From Bradyrhizobium cenepequi (GTDB lineage Bacteria > Pseudomonadota > Alphaproteobacteria > Rhizobiales > Xanthobacteraceae): DNA of 37,544 bases. The DNA is taken from NCBI RefSeq assembly GCF_020329485.1, contig NZ_JAGKJI010000060.1, forward strand, positions 1 to 37,544, written 5' to 3'. Under the pieces are notes generated by a model. That model was given only the letters and a program-made list of their open reading frames with translations. It was not told the origin of the DNA and made no database searches. How positions within the stretch are numbered: the stretch's first letter is position 1; every line of letters starts with the position of its first letter. This document shows positions 1 to 8,640 of this stretch, piece by piece. Made by a program: the position numbers and the translations under genes.

Positions 1-150
1 CAGGTCTTCGCACGTCTCAAGGGCGTCTACCGCTGGGCGCGCGCCCGCTATCTGGGCCTGAGACGCAACCAGACGCATCTGCGTCTTATCTGCCTCGCCA
101 TGAACCTCAAACGATGGGCGGTGCTGCAGCCCGTGGGAGCTGCGGCGTGA
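1..150 (+). mobile_element. IS5-type transposase, C-terminal fragment cut by the window edge
   Basis: The first 49 codons read in frame 1 to a TGA at 148-150. The peptide is strongly basic, with the segments ARLKGVYRWARARYLGLRRN and LICLAMNLKRW. This resembles the C-terminal end of IS5-family DDE transposases, where a Tyr/Arg-rich helix carrying the last catalytic Glu is followed by an ALNLKR-type tail. The catalytic core would lie left of the window, so intactness cannot be judged. The next 120 bases hold no gene and probably include the right end of the element, but I could not define a terminal inverted repeat. Confidence 0.7.
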
Positions 151-267
151 CCGCCACCGCCCGCTGCCATCGGACGGCCCTGAAAACGCGGCCGTCAACC
201 CTCGCGTACCGCCTGAGGCAGCGCAAAAAAATGCCTGACATCGGCTGCCACTCCCGCTCAGCCAATT

Positions 268-393
268 AAGCAAAGCTCTCGCTTGCGGGAGAGGTCGGCG
301 CACCCGGATCGGCGCTTCGCGCCGTCCGAGTACAGGCTCCGCGCCGGGTGGGCTCTCTCCACTCGGGGAGTCCCAATGCGGAAACACCCTCAC
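268..393 (-). repeat. Palindromic intergenic repeat, family A, truncated copy
   Basis: Read on the minus strand, this block contains GGTGAGGGTGT, then TTGGGACTCCCC, a GGCGCGAAGCGCC core, and ends in CTCTCCCGCAAGCGAGAG. The same order of blocks occurs on the plus strand at 27371-27483, so the two are copies of one dispersed element in opposite orientation. This copy lacks the CTCTCCCGCTTGCGGGAGAG arm that precedes GGTGAGGGTGT in the other copy. It stops exactly where homology to an NmrA-like gene begins. Confidence 0.7.
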
Positions 394-394
394 C

Positions 395-967
395 GCGCCC
401 AAGAGCGTGGTGGCGCTCTTCACGATCGGCGCCGATGCCGAGCGGCAGAACCTGCTCAGCCAGCTCGGTCTGCTCGAACGCGCGCTGGCGACGCTCGCCA
501 TGCCGGTGACGTCCCTTCGCGCCGCCTGGTTCATGGACAACGCGGCGTTCGATCTCGCCTCCGCCCGGGATCACGGCGTCATCAGAAGCTATCTGCAACC
601 GCTCGATCATGCGGTGCCGATGATCGCGACTGCCGATGTCGGTAACGCCGTCGCCGATCTGTTGCAGCAGAACTGGAACGGCGTCCGCGTCGTCGAGCTC
701 GAAGCCGCGGAGCGCGTCAGCCCCAGGGCCACCGCCGCGGCGTTCTCAAAGGCGCTCGGCAAGCCGGTCAAGGCCGAGGCCGTGCCGCGTGAACAATGGG
801 AAGCGATCTTTCGCGAGCAGGGCATGCGCAATCCCCTGCCGGGAATGCAGATGATCGACGGCTTCAACGAGGGTTGGATCGACTTTGCCGACAAAGGCGC
901 CAATGCCCGCAAAGGCGCGATATCAATCGAGACCGCTATCGCCGCTTTGGTCAATGCGGCGAGATGA
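395..967 (+). pseudogene. NmrA-like NAD(P)-binding protein, N-terminally truncated
   Basis: The reading frame encodes the C-terminal part of an NmrA/TMR-type NAD(P)-binding protein, starting at a PKSVVALFTIGADAE-like segment and continuing through RAAWFMDNA, the IATADVGNAVADLL segment and a C-terminal ISIETAIAALV. These proteins are atypical SDRs of about 280-300 residues with an N-terminal Rossmann fold and a GxxGxxG loop. The whole nucleotide-binding half is missing here. The upstream sequence is a dispersed repeat, not coding sequence. The first possible start is GTG at 407, without a convincing ribosome site. I call it a pseudogene, although a 186-residue product could in principle be made. 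Confidence 0.65.
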
Positions 968-1091
968 AACGCCGCAGCCTCGGTGGAGTCTGATCGACAG
1001 TTGCCTTGGCATCGGGCTTTGCAGGAGCAGCGCAACCGGGTATTTATGTGTACGGACGGCTAGTGGTAGCGGCCTGACCGGAGCAAGCGCC

Positions 1092-2471
1092 ATGTCGATG
1101 CAGAGTGTGGCTCCCCCCACCTACAGCTTCACGCCGCCGAAACGCAACTCGCTCAAGCATATTCCCGGCGACGAGGGCTGGCCGATCATCGGTAAGACGT
1201 TGCACGTGCTGGCTGATCCCAAGGGTCATATCGAACGGAACGCCGCCAAATACGGCCCGGTCTATCGCAGCCATATGTTCGGCGAAACCAGCATCGTGCT
1301 GCTCGGGCCCGAGGCCAACGAGCTCGTGATGTTCGATCAGGCCAAGCAGTTTTCTTCCGAGCTCGGCTGGGGGCGCATTCTCGGCCTGCTGTTTCCGCGC
1401 GGGCTGATGCTGCGCGATTTCGAGCAGCATCGCCTGCACCGCCGCGCGCTGTCGGTCGCTTTCAAGGCCGAGCCGATGAAGTCCTATTTCACCGAGCTCG
1501 ACAAGGGCATCGCGGCACGTGTGGCGCAATGGAAAACCAAGCCGGGCGAGATGTTGATCTACCCTGCGATGAAGCAGCTCACCCTCGATCTGGCCGCGAC
1601 CTCCTTTCTCGGTGCCGACATCGGGCCCGAGGTCGACGAGATCAACCGCGCGTTCGTCGACATGGTGGCAGCGGCGGTGGCGCCGATCCGCCGGCCGCTG
1701 CCGCGCACGCAGATGGCGCGCGGGGTGAAGGGCCGCCGGCGCGTCGTCGCCTATTTCGCCGAGCAGATCCCGATCCGGCGCGCCAGGAAGGACAGCGGCA
1801 GCGACCTGTTCGCGCAACTGTGCAAGGCAACCCACGAGGACGGTGCGCTGCTTTCCGAGCAGGACATCATCGACCATATGAGCTTCCTGATGATGGCGGC
1901 GCATGACACGCTGACGTCCTCGCTGACCTCGTTCGTGGGCGAGCTTGCCGCCCATCCGGAATGGCAGCAGAAGCTGCGCGAGGAAATCGGCGCGCTCGGG
2001 ATTTCGGCCGATCAGCCCACCAGCCTGGACCATCTCGCCGCCATGCCCTTATCGGAAATGGCGTTCAAGGAGGCGCTGCGGCTGAAGCCACCGGTGCCCT
2101 CGATGCCGCGCCGCGCCGTGCGCGACTTCACCTTCAAGGGCTTTGCGATTCCCGCCGGCACCATGGTCGGCGTCAATCCGTTGTTCACCCATCATATCAA
2201 GGACATCTGGCCCGAGCCCGACAGGTTCGATCCGATGCGCTTCACGGACGAGGCCCAGCGCAACCGCCACCGTTACGCCTGGGTCCCGTTCGGCGGCGGC
2301 GCCCATATGTGTATCGGACTGCATTTCGCCTATATGCAGGCCAAATGCTTCGCCCGCCATTTCCTGCAAAACCTCGCCGTCTCGCTGCCATCAGGCTACA
2401 AGCCGGACTGGCAGATGTGGCCGATCCCCAAACCCCACGAGGGCCTGCGGGTGATGCTGAAGCCGGCGTGA
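1092..2471 (+). CDS. Cytochrome P450
   Basis: A haem-thiolate monooxygenase of 459 residues, a normal length for a soluble bacterial P450. The haem-binding loop FGGGAHMCIG carries the axial ligand Cys407. The K-helix motif is EALR (327-330). The I-helix has AAHDTLTS near 269-276, with the Asp-Thr pair of the oxygen-activation site. The N-terminal GWPIIGKTLHVLADP and the overall pattern resemble the CYP120/CYP26-like branch, but the substrate cannot be inferred. The frame is open from 885, but the ATG at 1092 is preceded by GGAG at good spacing and matches the usual P450 start. No ferredoxin or reductase gene is nearby, so the electron donor must come from elsewhere. Confidence 0.93.
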   Translation: MSMQSVAPPTYSFTPPKRNSLKHIPGDEGWPIIGKTLHVLADPKGHIERNAAKYGPVYRSHMFGETSIVLLGPEANELVMFDQAKQFSSELGWGRILGLLFPRGLMLRDFEQHRLHRRALSVAFKAEPMKSYFTELDKGIAARVAQWKTKPGEMLIYPAMKQLTLDLAATSFLGADIGPEVDEINRAFVDMVAAAVAPIRRPLPRTQMARGVKGRRRVVAYFAEQIPIRRARKDSGSDLFAQLCKATHEDGALLSEQDIIDHMSFLMMAAHDTLTSSLTSFVGELAAHPEWQQKLREEIGALGISADQPTSLDHLAAMPLSEMAFKEALRLKPPVPSMPRRAVRDFTFKGFAIPAGTMVGVNPLFTHHIKDIWPEPDRFDPMRFTDEAQRNRHRYAWVPFGGGAHMCIGLHFAYMQAKCFARHFLQNLAVSLPSGYKPDWQMWPIPKPHEGLRVMLKPA

Positions 2472-2480
2472 TCTCTTTCG

Positions 2481-2581
2481 TCATTCCGGGGCGCGCGCAG
2501 CGCGAGCCCGGAAATCCATCGGTCCGCATGCACCAGCGGCGAAATGGATTCCGGGTTCACGCTACGCGTGCCCCGGAATGA
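2481..2581. repeat. Palindromic intergenic repeat, family B
   Basis: The block opens with TCATTCCGGGGCGCGC and closes with GCGTGCCCCGGAATGA, so its ends are inverted repeats. The interior contains a second nested pair (CCCGGAAATCCAT and ATGGATTCCGGG). The transcript would fold into a long hairpin just after the P450 stop codon. Its structure matches the palindromic elements scattered through Bradyrhizobium intergenic regions. Confidence 0.75.
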
Positions 2582-2629
2582 CAGGATGTTTTGAGGCGCG
2601 AGCTAAGCAATCATGCCCGCCCAAGCCGC

Positions 2630-2704
2630 GTTATGGATTGCTTGCTTCGCGGAGCCTGTCATCGGGCGGCGCTACGCGCCGACCCGGTGGCTCGCAATGA
2701 CGGC
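2630..2704. repeat. Palindromic intergenic repeat, family C, degenerate copy
   Basis: Contains TTATGGATTGCTTGCTTCGC and ends with GCTCGCAATGACGGCG. These are the same arms as the better-preserved copy at 35458-35541, where ATTGCTTCG and CTCGCAATGACG form a clean inverted repeat. It lies between the convergent P450 and SDR genes and may serve as a bidirectional transcript end. Confidence 0.55.
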
Positions 2705-2710
2705 GATTAG

Positions 2711-3550
2711 CTAGGCGCCCTGGTCGAAGGCCTTGCGCAGGGCGACGTAGCCCTGCTGCTGCTGGGTCCAGTTGCGGCCGCCGGTGATGGCGCCGTCGAC
2801 GACGAGATCGTGGCCGTTGATGAAGGAGGATTCGTCGCTGGCGAGGAACACCGCAGCATGGGCGATATCGTCGGGCAGGCCGGCGCGCGGAATCGGCTGC
2901 GCTGTCTTGTAGACCTCGCGCATCACGGCCGGCGTCTTCTCGGCGGCGTCAGTTGACAATCCCAGGGCCTTGCCAAAGATGCCGGTCGCGATGGCGCCGG
3001 GCGAAATCGAGTTGACGCGGATGCCGGACTCGCCGAGCTCCATCGCCACGCATTTGGTCAGATGGATCACCGCGGCCTTCGCCGCGCCATAGACCACCGA
3101 GGAGGAGAAGCCGGCAAGCCGCCCGGCAATGCTGCCATTGTTGATGATGCTGCCGGAGCCCTGCTTCTTCATGTGCGGCGCGACATGCTTCATGCCGAGC
3201 ATGACGCTGCGCACCAGCGTTGCCATCGCGGCATCGAAACGGTCAACCTCCAGGCCCTCGATGCCGCCGGTCTGCGCCGGACCGCCAGCGTTGTTGAAGA
3301 GGCAGTCGACCTTACCAAATTTTTCCAGCGCGAGCGCGATCAGCGCCTTCATCTGCTCTTCCACAGTGACGTCGGTCTGGCGGAAGATGCAGTTGGCGCC
3401 AAGTTGCGTGGCCAAGGCTTCGCCTTCGGCAATGCGGCGCCCGGCGATGATAACCTTCGCGCCCTCGGCGACGAAAACCTCCGCCGTACGCAGGCCGATG
3501 CCGCTCGTGGCACCCGTGATCACCGCAACCTTGCCGTCCAAACGTCCCAT
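2711..3550 (-). CDS. SDR family NAD(P)-dependent oxidoreductase
   Basis: A classical short-chain dehydrogenase of 279 residues. The cofactor motif TGATSGIG lies at 12-19, NNAG at 86-89, and the catalytic set is Ser140, Tyr154 and Lys158 (YGAAK). The GRR after the second strand hints at NADP preference, but this is weak. ISPGAIATGIFGKALG follows the usual PG motif. The start at 3550 has AGAGGG a few bases upstream. It diverges from the histidine kinase gene and converges on the P450. The substrate is unknown. A tail of about 20 residues with a QQQQ stretch is unusual but not informative. Confidence 0.92.
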   Translation of the reverse strand: MGRLDGKVAVITGATSGIGLRTAEVFVAEGAKVIIAGRRIAEGEALATQLGANCIFRQTDVTVEEQMKALIALALEKFGKVDCLFNNAGGPAQTGGIEGLEVDRFDAAMATLVRSVMLGMKHVAPHMKKQGSGSIINNGSIAGRLAGFSSSVVYGAAKAAVIHLTKCVAMELGESGIRVNSISPGAIATGIFGKALGLSTDAAEKTPAVMREVYKTAQPIPRAGLPDDIAHAAVFLASDESSFINGHDLVVDGAITGGRNWTQQQQGYVALRKAFDQGA

Positions 3551-3749
3551 GTCGCTACCCTCTTAAGTAAGCTGCCAGTCGAATTCGATGGACTGGGATA
3601 TTCCTGCCACAGGCGGAACAAGGCAAGCGGACTGTTCGGTGCACAACGCCGCCGGCTGTGGCCTGCGGCCCTCTGCCGGCCACAAATCGCGGCTTACCCG
3701 TCGGTTCGGCCTTATTTTGGATTCGCTGATCACCTGAAGTGACAAAGCC

Positions 3750-4712
3750 ATGAAGAGATTGATCGACGAGTTCAGGTGCGGCTGGCGCGGGGACGCCCCG
3801 CCATCGCTCGGGCTCAGCATCGGCTTTGCAATCATCTGTCTGGCACTGGCGACGGCGGCGCGCTGGGGCCTGTCCCAGCTCCGTCCCGACGTATTCTTCA
3901 CGCCGTATTTCCCGGCGGTATTCTTCGCCGGCGCCTTCGGTGGCTTGCGCATCGGAATCCTGACCGCGCTTGCGAGCGGCCTGCTCGGCCTCGCCCTCAA
4001 TTTCGGCAGCACGGTCACCGATCCCACGCGGATCGCGTTGCTCTTGATGTTCTGGGCGGTGTGCGGCCTCACGATCTGGGGCGTCGAGCACTATCGCGCG
4101 ATCGTCGCTGAGCAGCAGAAGATCGCCAAGCGCCTGATCGGCGAACAGGACTACCGCAAGCTCGTCGTCGACGAGTTGCAGCATCGGCTGAAGAACAAGT
4201 CCTCAACCATTCACGCCGTGCTGCACCAGGCGCTGCAAGACCAGCCGCAGATCTGGAGCCGCATCGATCATCGCATCCGCGCACTGTCGGCGACGGACGA
4301 CCTGATCGCAAAGGTTGACGGCAATGGATGCGATATCCAGGACCTCCTGATCTCCGAGCTTGGTCCTTACGGCCATGTCCGATTCAGCCTGAACGGCGAC
4401 CGCCTGTTCCTGCCCGCCAAGCTCGCGGTGAGCCTAGCCTTGATCTTTCATGAGCTCGCCACCAACGCCGGCAAGTATGGCGCGTTCTCCTCCGCGCGCG
4501 GCTTCCTGCAGGTATCATGGTCGGTATCGGACGATCGCCTCACCATCACCTGGGACGAGACCGAGGGGCCGGCTGTGGAGAATGTCGGCGAGCCGGGTTT
4601 CGGTACCAGGCTTCTGAAGTCGGCGCTGAGGCCATTCGACGGCAAGGCCGACGTCAGCTATCTCAAGACCGGTGTTCACTGCACCATGCAGTGCCGGATT
4701 CCCACGGCCTGA
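3750..4712 (+). CDS. Membrane-bound sensor histidine kinase, DUF4118 plus HWE/HisKA_2 type
   Basis: A 320-residue kinase. Residues about 20-115 form several hydrophobic helices typical of the DUF4118 membrane domain (KdpD-like), including FTPYFPAVFFAGAFGGLRIG. A dimerisation/phosphoacceptor helix follows, with His145 in DELQHRLKNK, the pattern of HWE and HisKA_2 kinases. The ATPase part has HELATNAGKYG (234-244), with the His and Asn that define the HWE group, and a TWDETEGP segment carrying the W-x-E signature. GFGTRLL is the G-box end. There is no PAS domain and no receiver gene beside it, so it is an orphan kinase. It lies upstream of, and in the same direction as, a GGDEF-EAL gene 193 bases away. 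Confidence 0.9.
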   Translation: MKRLIDEFRCGWRGDAPPSLGLSIGFAIICLALATAARWGLSQLRPDVFFTPYFPAVFFAGAFGGLRIGILTALASGLLGLALNFGSTVTDPTRIALLLMFWAVCGLTIWGVEHYRAIVAEQQKIAKRLIGEQDYRKLVVDELQHRLKNKSSTIHAVLHQALQDQPQIWSRIDHRIRALSATDDLIAKVDGNGCDIQDLLISELGPYGHVRFSLNGDRLFLPAKLAVSLALIFHELATNAGKYGAFSSARGFLQVSWSVSDDRLTITWDETEGPAVENVGEPGFGTRLLKSALRPFDGKADVSYLKTGVHCTMQCRIPTA

Positions 4713-4730
4713 GCGCGCTTTTTTGCGCTC
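4711..4730 (+). terminator. Possible hairpin at the kinase stop codon
   Basis: GAGCGC and GCGCTC pair around a T-rich loop, overlapping the TGA stop codon. The T run is in the loop rather than after the stem, so this is not a standard intrinsic terminator. It is recorded as a weak candidate. Confidence 0.2.
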
Positions 4731-4905
4731 CGCTCCCAAGCGAAGGCGAAACGAAAGACAGCCGCAAACCCTCGATGATCGGGTTGACGCTCTGTTAATG
4801 ACGATTGAGGCGGCGCCTGTTGAAATCTCCTATCGGCACAGATGTCGCGGTTTTTCTCAGTCCCACTTAACCAAAACTACAAGGGACTTTGCCAAGTTCG
4901 CGCGC

Positions 4906-6678
4906 ATGTACAGTCCCATAAAACACGACTTTCAGATGGCCACAGCCGTGGCCGCGAATGAGGGCGAACTCCATTCCGAATTGCGGATCCTGCGTGATGT
5001 CGTCAGGCTGCTGCCTGCTGGCGTCACAGTCCAGGACGAGCAGGGCAACTTCCTTGTCGTGAACGACGCCGCGGCGGCGCGCTTCCAACTGGCAAGCGAT
5101 GCAATAGCCGCGCAACTTGACGAGCGCCGCGAGACCTGTCGCGACTTGCTGCGCAGCGGCCGCTCCACCGTGCTGGAGGAAGCGGTTGCCTCCGGCGCAA
5201 CAAAACAGGTGTTCCTCACCGCACACCGGCCGGTGCGGATCGCCGACCGCAATCTCTTGCTGTCGACTTCCGCCGACATTACCGAACAGAAGGCATTCGA
5301 GGACCAGCTATTCCGTTCCGCCTATTATGACGAACTGACCGGCCTGCCGACGCGGCGCGTCATCGAGCACCGCGTCAACAGCCTGTTGCATCGCGATGCC
5401 GCAGACAATCATTTCGCGCTCGCCTTCCTCGACATCGACAATTTCAAGCACATCAACGACTATTACGGCCACGCCATCGGCGACGCGCTGCTGGTGGAGA
5501 TGACCCGGCGGCTTGGCCTGTCCTTACGCGAAACCGACATCCTGTCGCGCATCTCCGGCGATGAATTCCTGCTGCTGCTCAATCCGATCCAGACCGAGCA
5601 GGAGGTCGCCGATTACATCGCATTCATGCTGCAGCGGTTGAAGGCACCGTTCTTCATCGACCAGTCGGAGATCTTCGCCTCCACGTCGATCGGGGTGAGC
5701 CTTTATCCCGAGCACGGCCGAAGCTACGACGAGCTGCGCCAGAACGCCGACATCGCGATGTACCGGGTCAAGAATGGCGGCAAGGGCGCCGCGGCCTTCT
5801 TCGACGCCAGCATGGAAGTCGAGGCGACGGCGCGGATGAAGATCGAGCAATCGCTGCGGCTCGCGATCCTCGAGAAGCGTTTCTGCTGCGCCTTCCAGAC
5901 CAAGGTCGATCTCAGGACGCATGAGGTCAGGGGCATCGAGGCACTGGTGCGGCTGCGCGACAATGAGGGCGTCATCCAGGCGCCCGGCACCTTCGTCAAC
6001 CTTGCCGTCGAGCTCGGGCTGATCGACGAACTGACCCATCTGGTACTGGCGGAGATCGTGAAATCGATCGACCTGATCAACGACACCTTTGGCCCCGACG
6101 CCTCCATCAGCATCAATGTCGCGGCCAAGCAGGCTGCCAATCCCGAATTCATGCGGCCGTTCGCCCGCGCGCTCGAGGAGACAGGCTTTCCGAAGCGCTT
6201 CATGATCGAGGTGACGGAGGACGCCTTCGTCACCAAGTCGCATTTCCAGGAAGAGATCCTGCCGATATTGCGCCGGATCGGCGTCGGGATATCGATCGAC
6301 GATTTTGGTATCGGCTATTCGTCACTGTCGGCGCTCGCCGACATCACCGCCGACGAGATCAAGATCGACCGCTCTTTCATCACCGACATCCATAAGCGCC
6401 CGCGCAGCCAGGGCATCCTGCGGGCGATCGAGTCCTTGAGCGAGGCGCTCGGCATGACCGTGATCGCGGAAGGCATCGAATCCTACGAGGAGCTCGCCTA
6501 CCTGCATGCCGCGACCAAGATCCGCTATGCCCAAGGCTACTACTTCTCAAAACCAATCTTCCTGGACGACCTCAAGCCGTCGATACCGCTGACGAGCGAA
6601 TCGCGAGCCAGCCTGGCGAGCCGGGCGACGCAGGAAGCGCGTCCGGCCTACACCCGTACCAGCAGGTATCGGCGCTGA
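4906..6678 (+). CDS. PAS-GGDEF-EAL cyclic-di-GMP signalling protein
   Basis: A 590-residue soluble protein. Residues about 30-130 look like a PAS domain (LPAGVTVQDEQGNFLVVND, ending ADITEQKAFEDQL). The GGDEF domain spans about 140-300 with active-site SGDEF (217-221) and an I-site RETD five residues before it. The EAL domain runs from about 320 to 570 with EALVR (from Glu345), a conserved Asn in SINVAAKQ, IDDFGIGYSSLS, IKIDRSF, the AEGIE loop and AQGYYFSKP. The phosphodiesterase set looks complete. The cyclase has Ser in place of the first Gly, a variant that is active in some proteins. The frame is open further upstream; ATG 4906 is chosen because it precedes the first recognisable structure (4936 is an alternative). 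Neither start has a strong ribosome site. Confidence 0.92.
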   Translation: MYSPIKHDFQMATAVAANEGELHSELRILRDVVRLLPAGVTVQDEQGNFLVVNDAAAARFQLASDAIAAQLDERRETCRDLLRSGRSTVLEEAVASGATKQVFLTAHRPVRIADRNLLLSTSADITEQKAFEDQLFRSAYYDELTGLPTRRVIEHRVNSLLHRDAADNHFALAFLDIDNFKHINDYYGHAIGDALLVEMTRRLGLSLRETDILSRISGDEFLLLLNPIQTEQEVADYIAFMLQRLKAPFFIDQSEIFASTSIGVSLYPEHGRSYDELRQNADIAMYRVKNGGKGAAAFFDASMEVEATARMKIEQSLRLAILEKRFCCAFQTKVDLRTHEVRGIEALVRLRDNEGVIQAPGTFVNLAVELGLIDELTHLVLAEIVKSIDLINDTFGPDASISINVAAKQAANPEFMRPFARALEETGFPKRFMIEVTEDAFVTKSHFQEEILPILRRIGVGISIDDFGIGYSSLSALADITADEIKIDRSFITDIHKRPRSQGILRAIESLSEALGMTVIAEGIESYEELAYLHAATKIRYAQGYYFSKPIFLDDLKPSIPLTSESRASLASRATQEARPAYTRTSRYRR

Positions 6679-6766
6679 AACAGCCGACCGGGCGGCTATC
6701 TTGCGCAACCACGATGACGTATAAATATGGAGTGGGCAGGCCACGAGGCAATCCGGCCACAAGGCA

Positions 6767-7186
6767 ATGTCGAGTGAACCCATGTCCCCTCTTTCCATCC
6801 TCCTCAATGTGCTCTGGATCCTGATTGGCGGCGCATGGATGGCCTTTGGCTGGCTTGTCGCTGCGATCATCATGGCGATCACCATCATCGGCCTGCCCTG
6901 GGCACGCGCGGCCTTCAACATCGCCGTCTATACCCTGCTGCCGTTCGGCTCGCGGGCGATACGCCGCGACGAAATCACCGGCGAGAGCGACGTCGGGACC
7001 GGCCCGCTCGGGCTGCTTGGCAACGTGATCTGGTTCGTGCTCGCGGGCTGGTGGCTTGCGCTCGGTCACCTGCTTACGGCGATCATCTGGGCGGTCACCA
7101 TCATTGGCCTGCCCTTCGCCTGGGCGCACCTGAAGCTTGCCGGGATTGCGCTGTGGCCGATCGGTAAGACGATCGTGCCGGCCTGA
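6767..7186 (+). CDS. yccF: YccF domain-containing inner-membrane protein
   Basis: A 139-residue membrane protein with two similar halves. Each half has the pattern of a hydrophobic helix, then AIxTIIGLPxA, then a basic loop: ITIIGLPWARAAFNIA in the first and VTIIGLPFAWAHLKLA in the second. This duplicated pattern is characteristic of the YccF (DUF307) family of small inner-membrane proteins of unknown function. Start ATG 6767 gives MSSEP; ATG 6782 is an alternative that would drop five residues, and neither has a clear ribosome site. It converges closely on the flavin monooxygenase gene, with only four bases between the stop codons. Confidence 0.88.
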   Translation: MSSEPMSPLSILLNVLWILIGGAWMAFGWLVAAIIMAITIIGLPWARAAFNIAVYTLLPFGSRAIRRDEITGESDVGTGPLGLLGNVIWFVLAGWWLALGHLLTAIIWAVTIIGLPFAWAHLKLAGIALWPIGKTIVPA

Positions 7187-7190
7187 TCCG

Positions 7191-8270
7191 CTACGCCGCC
7201 AAGCGGCCGCGATTGTTCGCCGCGAGGATCGGACGGATCAGCCGTCCAAACCGCTCGGCCTCCTCGTCATGCAGATAGCCGGACAGGCAGAAGGAATGGC
7301 AGCCGGCATCGATGAATTGCTGCAGCATGTCGGCGCATTGGGCGGGATTGCCGACCACGGCAATACCGGCGCCGGGCCGGACCTTGGTGATGCCGGTCCA
7401 CAGATGCGGCAGCAGGAGATCGCCATGCTCGCGCGCGAGCTGCTGCACGCGCTGGTTCGCCACTGAATTGTTGTAGAGCGTCTTCATCTCCTGCTTCTGC
7501 CGTTCGGTGGCGTGACGGACCAGCTGGTCGGCTGCCTCCCACGCATCCGCTTCGTTCTCGCGGCAGATCACCTGCAGCCGCATGCCGAAACCGATCTCCT
7601 GCTCGCGGGCGTGACCGCGCGCCAGCGTCCTGATCTCGGCGATGTTCTGCGCGATCCGTTCCGGCAGGTCGCCCCAGAACAGATGCACGTCGGAATGTTT
7701 CGCCGACAATTCCCACGCCTGCCGCGAGCCGCCGCCGAGATAGAATTTCGGAAACGGCTGCTGCAGCGGCCGCGGCCGGATATGCGCACCCGACAGCGTG
7801 CGGAACCTGCCATTGAAATGCACCGGCCCGCGCGTGGTCCACAGCGCCTTCAGGATCGAGACCTCCTCGTCCATCAACGCGTAACGCTCTTCCTTGGCGT
7901 AGCTGACACCCTCGGCTTCGACCTCGCTCTCGTTCTGCCCTGCGATCAGGTTGATGCAGATGCGTCCGCCCGACATCTGGTCGAAGGTCGAGATCATCTT
8001 GGCAAGCAGCACGGGATTGATATAGCCGGGACGTGCCGCGACCAGCGGCTTGATCTTCGACGACCTTGCCGCCATGAAGGCGCCCGTAATCCAGGCCTCC
8101 CAGCACACCGAGCCGACCGGGATCAGCAGATACTCAAAGCCCGCGCGTTCCGCGGCCTGCACCACGCGCTCGCAGAGTTCCGGCGAGCCGGGCACCTGCG
8201 CTTCCATCAACCCATAAGCCGTGGTGTCGCCGTGTGTCGGCAAATACCAGCCAAATTCCAGCGGGCGCAT
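7191..8270 (-). CDS. LLM-class flavin-dependent monooxygenase, alkanesulfonate monooxygenase-like
   Basis: A 359-residue luciferase-like monooxygenase. It starts with the family's first strand, MRPLEFGWYLPTHGD, and contains DQMSGGRICINLIAGQN, the SsuD-type segment around the flavin and sulfonate site, KEERYALMDEEV, and FPKFYLGGGS. SsuD uses FMNH2 and O2 to release sulfite from alkanesulfonates. No ssuE, ssuA, ssuB or ssuC is beside it, so the substrate remains open and could be another organosulfur compound. The frame runs on to 8315, but the ATG at 8270 is preceded by AAGGAG at ideal spacing and matches the family start. Confidence 0.9.
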   Translation of the reverse strand: MRPLEFGWYLPTHGDTTAYGLMEAQVPGSPELCERVVQAAERAGFEYLLIPVGSVCWEAWITGAFMAARSSKIKPLVAARPGYINPVLLAKMISTFDQMSGGRICINLIAGQNESEVEAEGVSYAKEERYALMDEEVSILKALWTTRGPVHFNGRFRTLSGAHIRPRPLQQPFPKFYLGGGSRQAWELSAKHSDVHLFWGDLPERIAQNIAEIRTLARGHAREQEIGFGMRLQVICRENEADAWEAADQLVRHATERQKQEMKTLYNNSVANQRVQQLAREHGDLLLPHLWTGITKVRPGAGIAVVGNPAQCADMLQQFIDAGCHSFCLSGYLHDEEAERFGRLIRPILAANNRGRLAA

Positions 8271-8398
8271 GGCGAATCTCCTTGGGCAGGCGGCGCTTGT
8301 ACGCAGCTGCTGCAACCCAGTTTATCGCCTGTGCCCGGCCGGACAATCACCTCAAGGCCGTTGCCGACAGCAGACCAATCGGCTAAATGAACGGCTAG

Positions 8399-8475
8399 GC
8401 ACCCGTAGCTCAGCTGGATAGAGCGTTGCCCTCCGAAGGCAAAGGTCACACGTTCGAATCGTGTCGGGTGCGCCA
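8399..8475 (+). tRNA. tRNA-Arg (anticodon CCG)
   Basis: A full cloverleaf can be drawn. The acceptor arms GCACCCG (8399-8405) and CGGGTGC (8465-8471) pair perfectly. The D stem is GCTC/GAGC. The anticodon stem is TTGCC/GGCAA with loop CTCCGAA, giving anticodon CCG (8433-8435). The T stem is ACACG/CGTGT with loop TTCGAAT. Discriminator G and an encoded CCA end at 8475. It reads CGG arginine codons. Confidence 0.97.
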
Positions 8476-8640
8476 AACTCCGCCGAATCTACAATTTCCT
8501 GCGAGTTGCTGCATTCGGCTGCTCCGATAGAGTTTCGTTGCGGCAAGAGCGGCGGTGTTCGGCGGCCTTCGGCGTTCGCATCAGCGCATTGCCCTTCGGC
8601 GGTTCGCCAACAGCACGGATTGTTCTGGGATCATCGCGCC

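Noticed and set aside
885..1091. N-terminal extension of the P450 frame
   Set aside because: This part overlaps the NmrA-like frame and has no conserved character; ATG 1092 with GGAG upstream begins the family sequence.
8476..8640. Attachment site or terminator after tRNA-Arg
   Set aside because: GCCGAAT and ATTCGGC can pair, but with a 24-base loop and no T run. No second copy of the tRNA end was found in the window.
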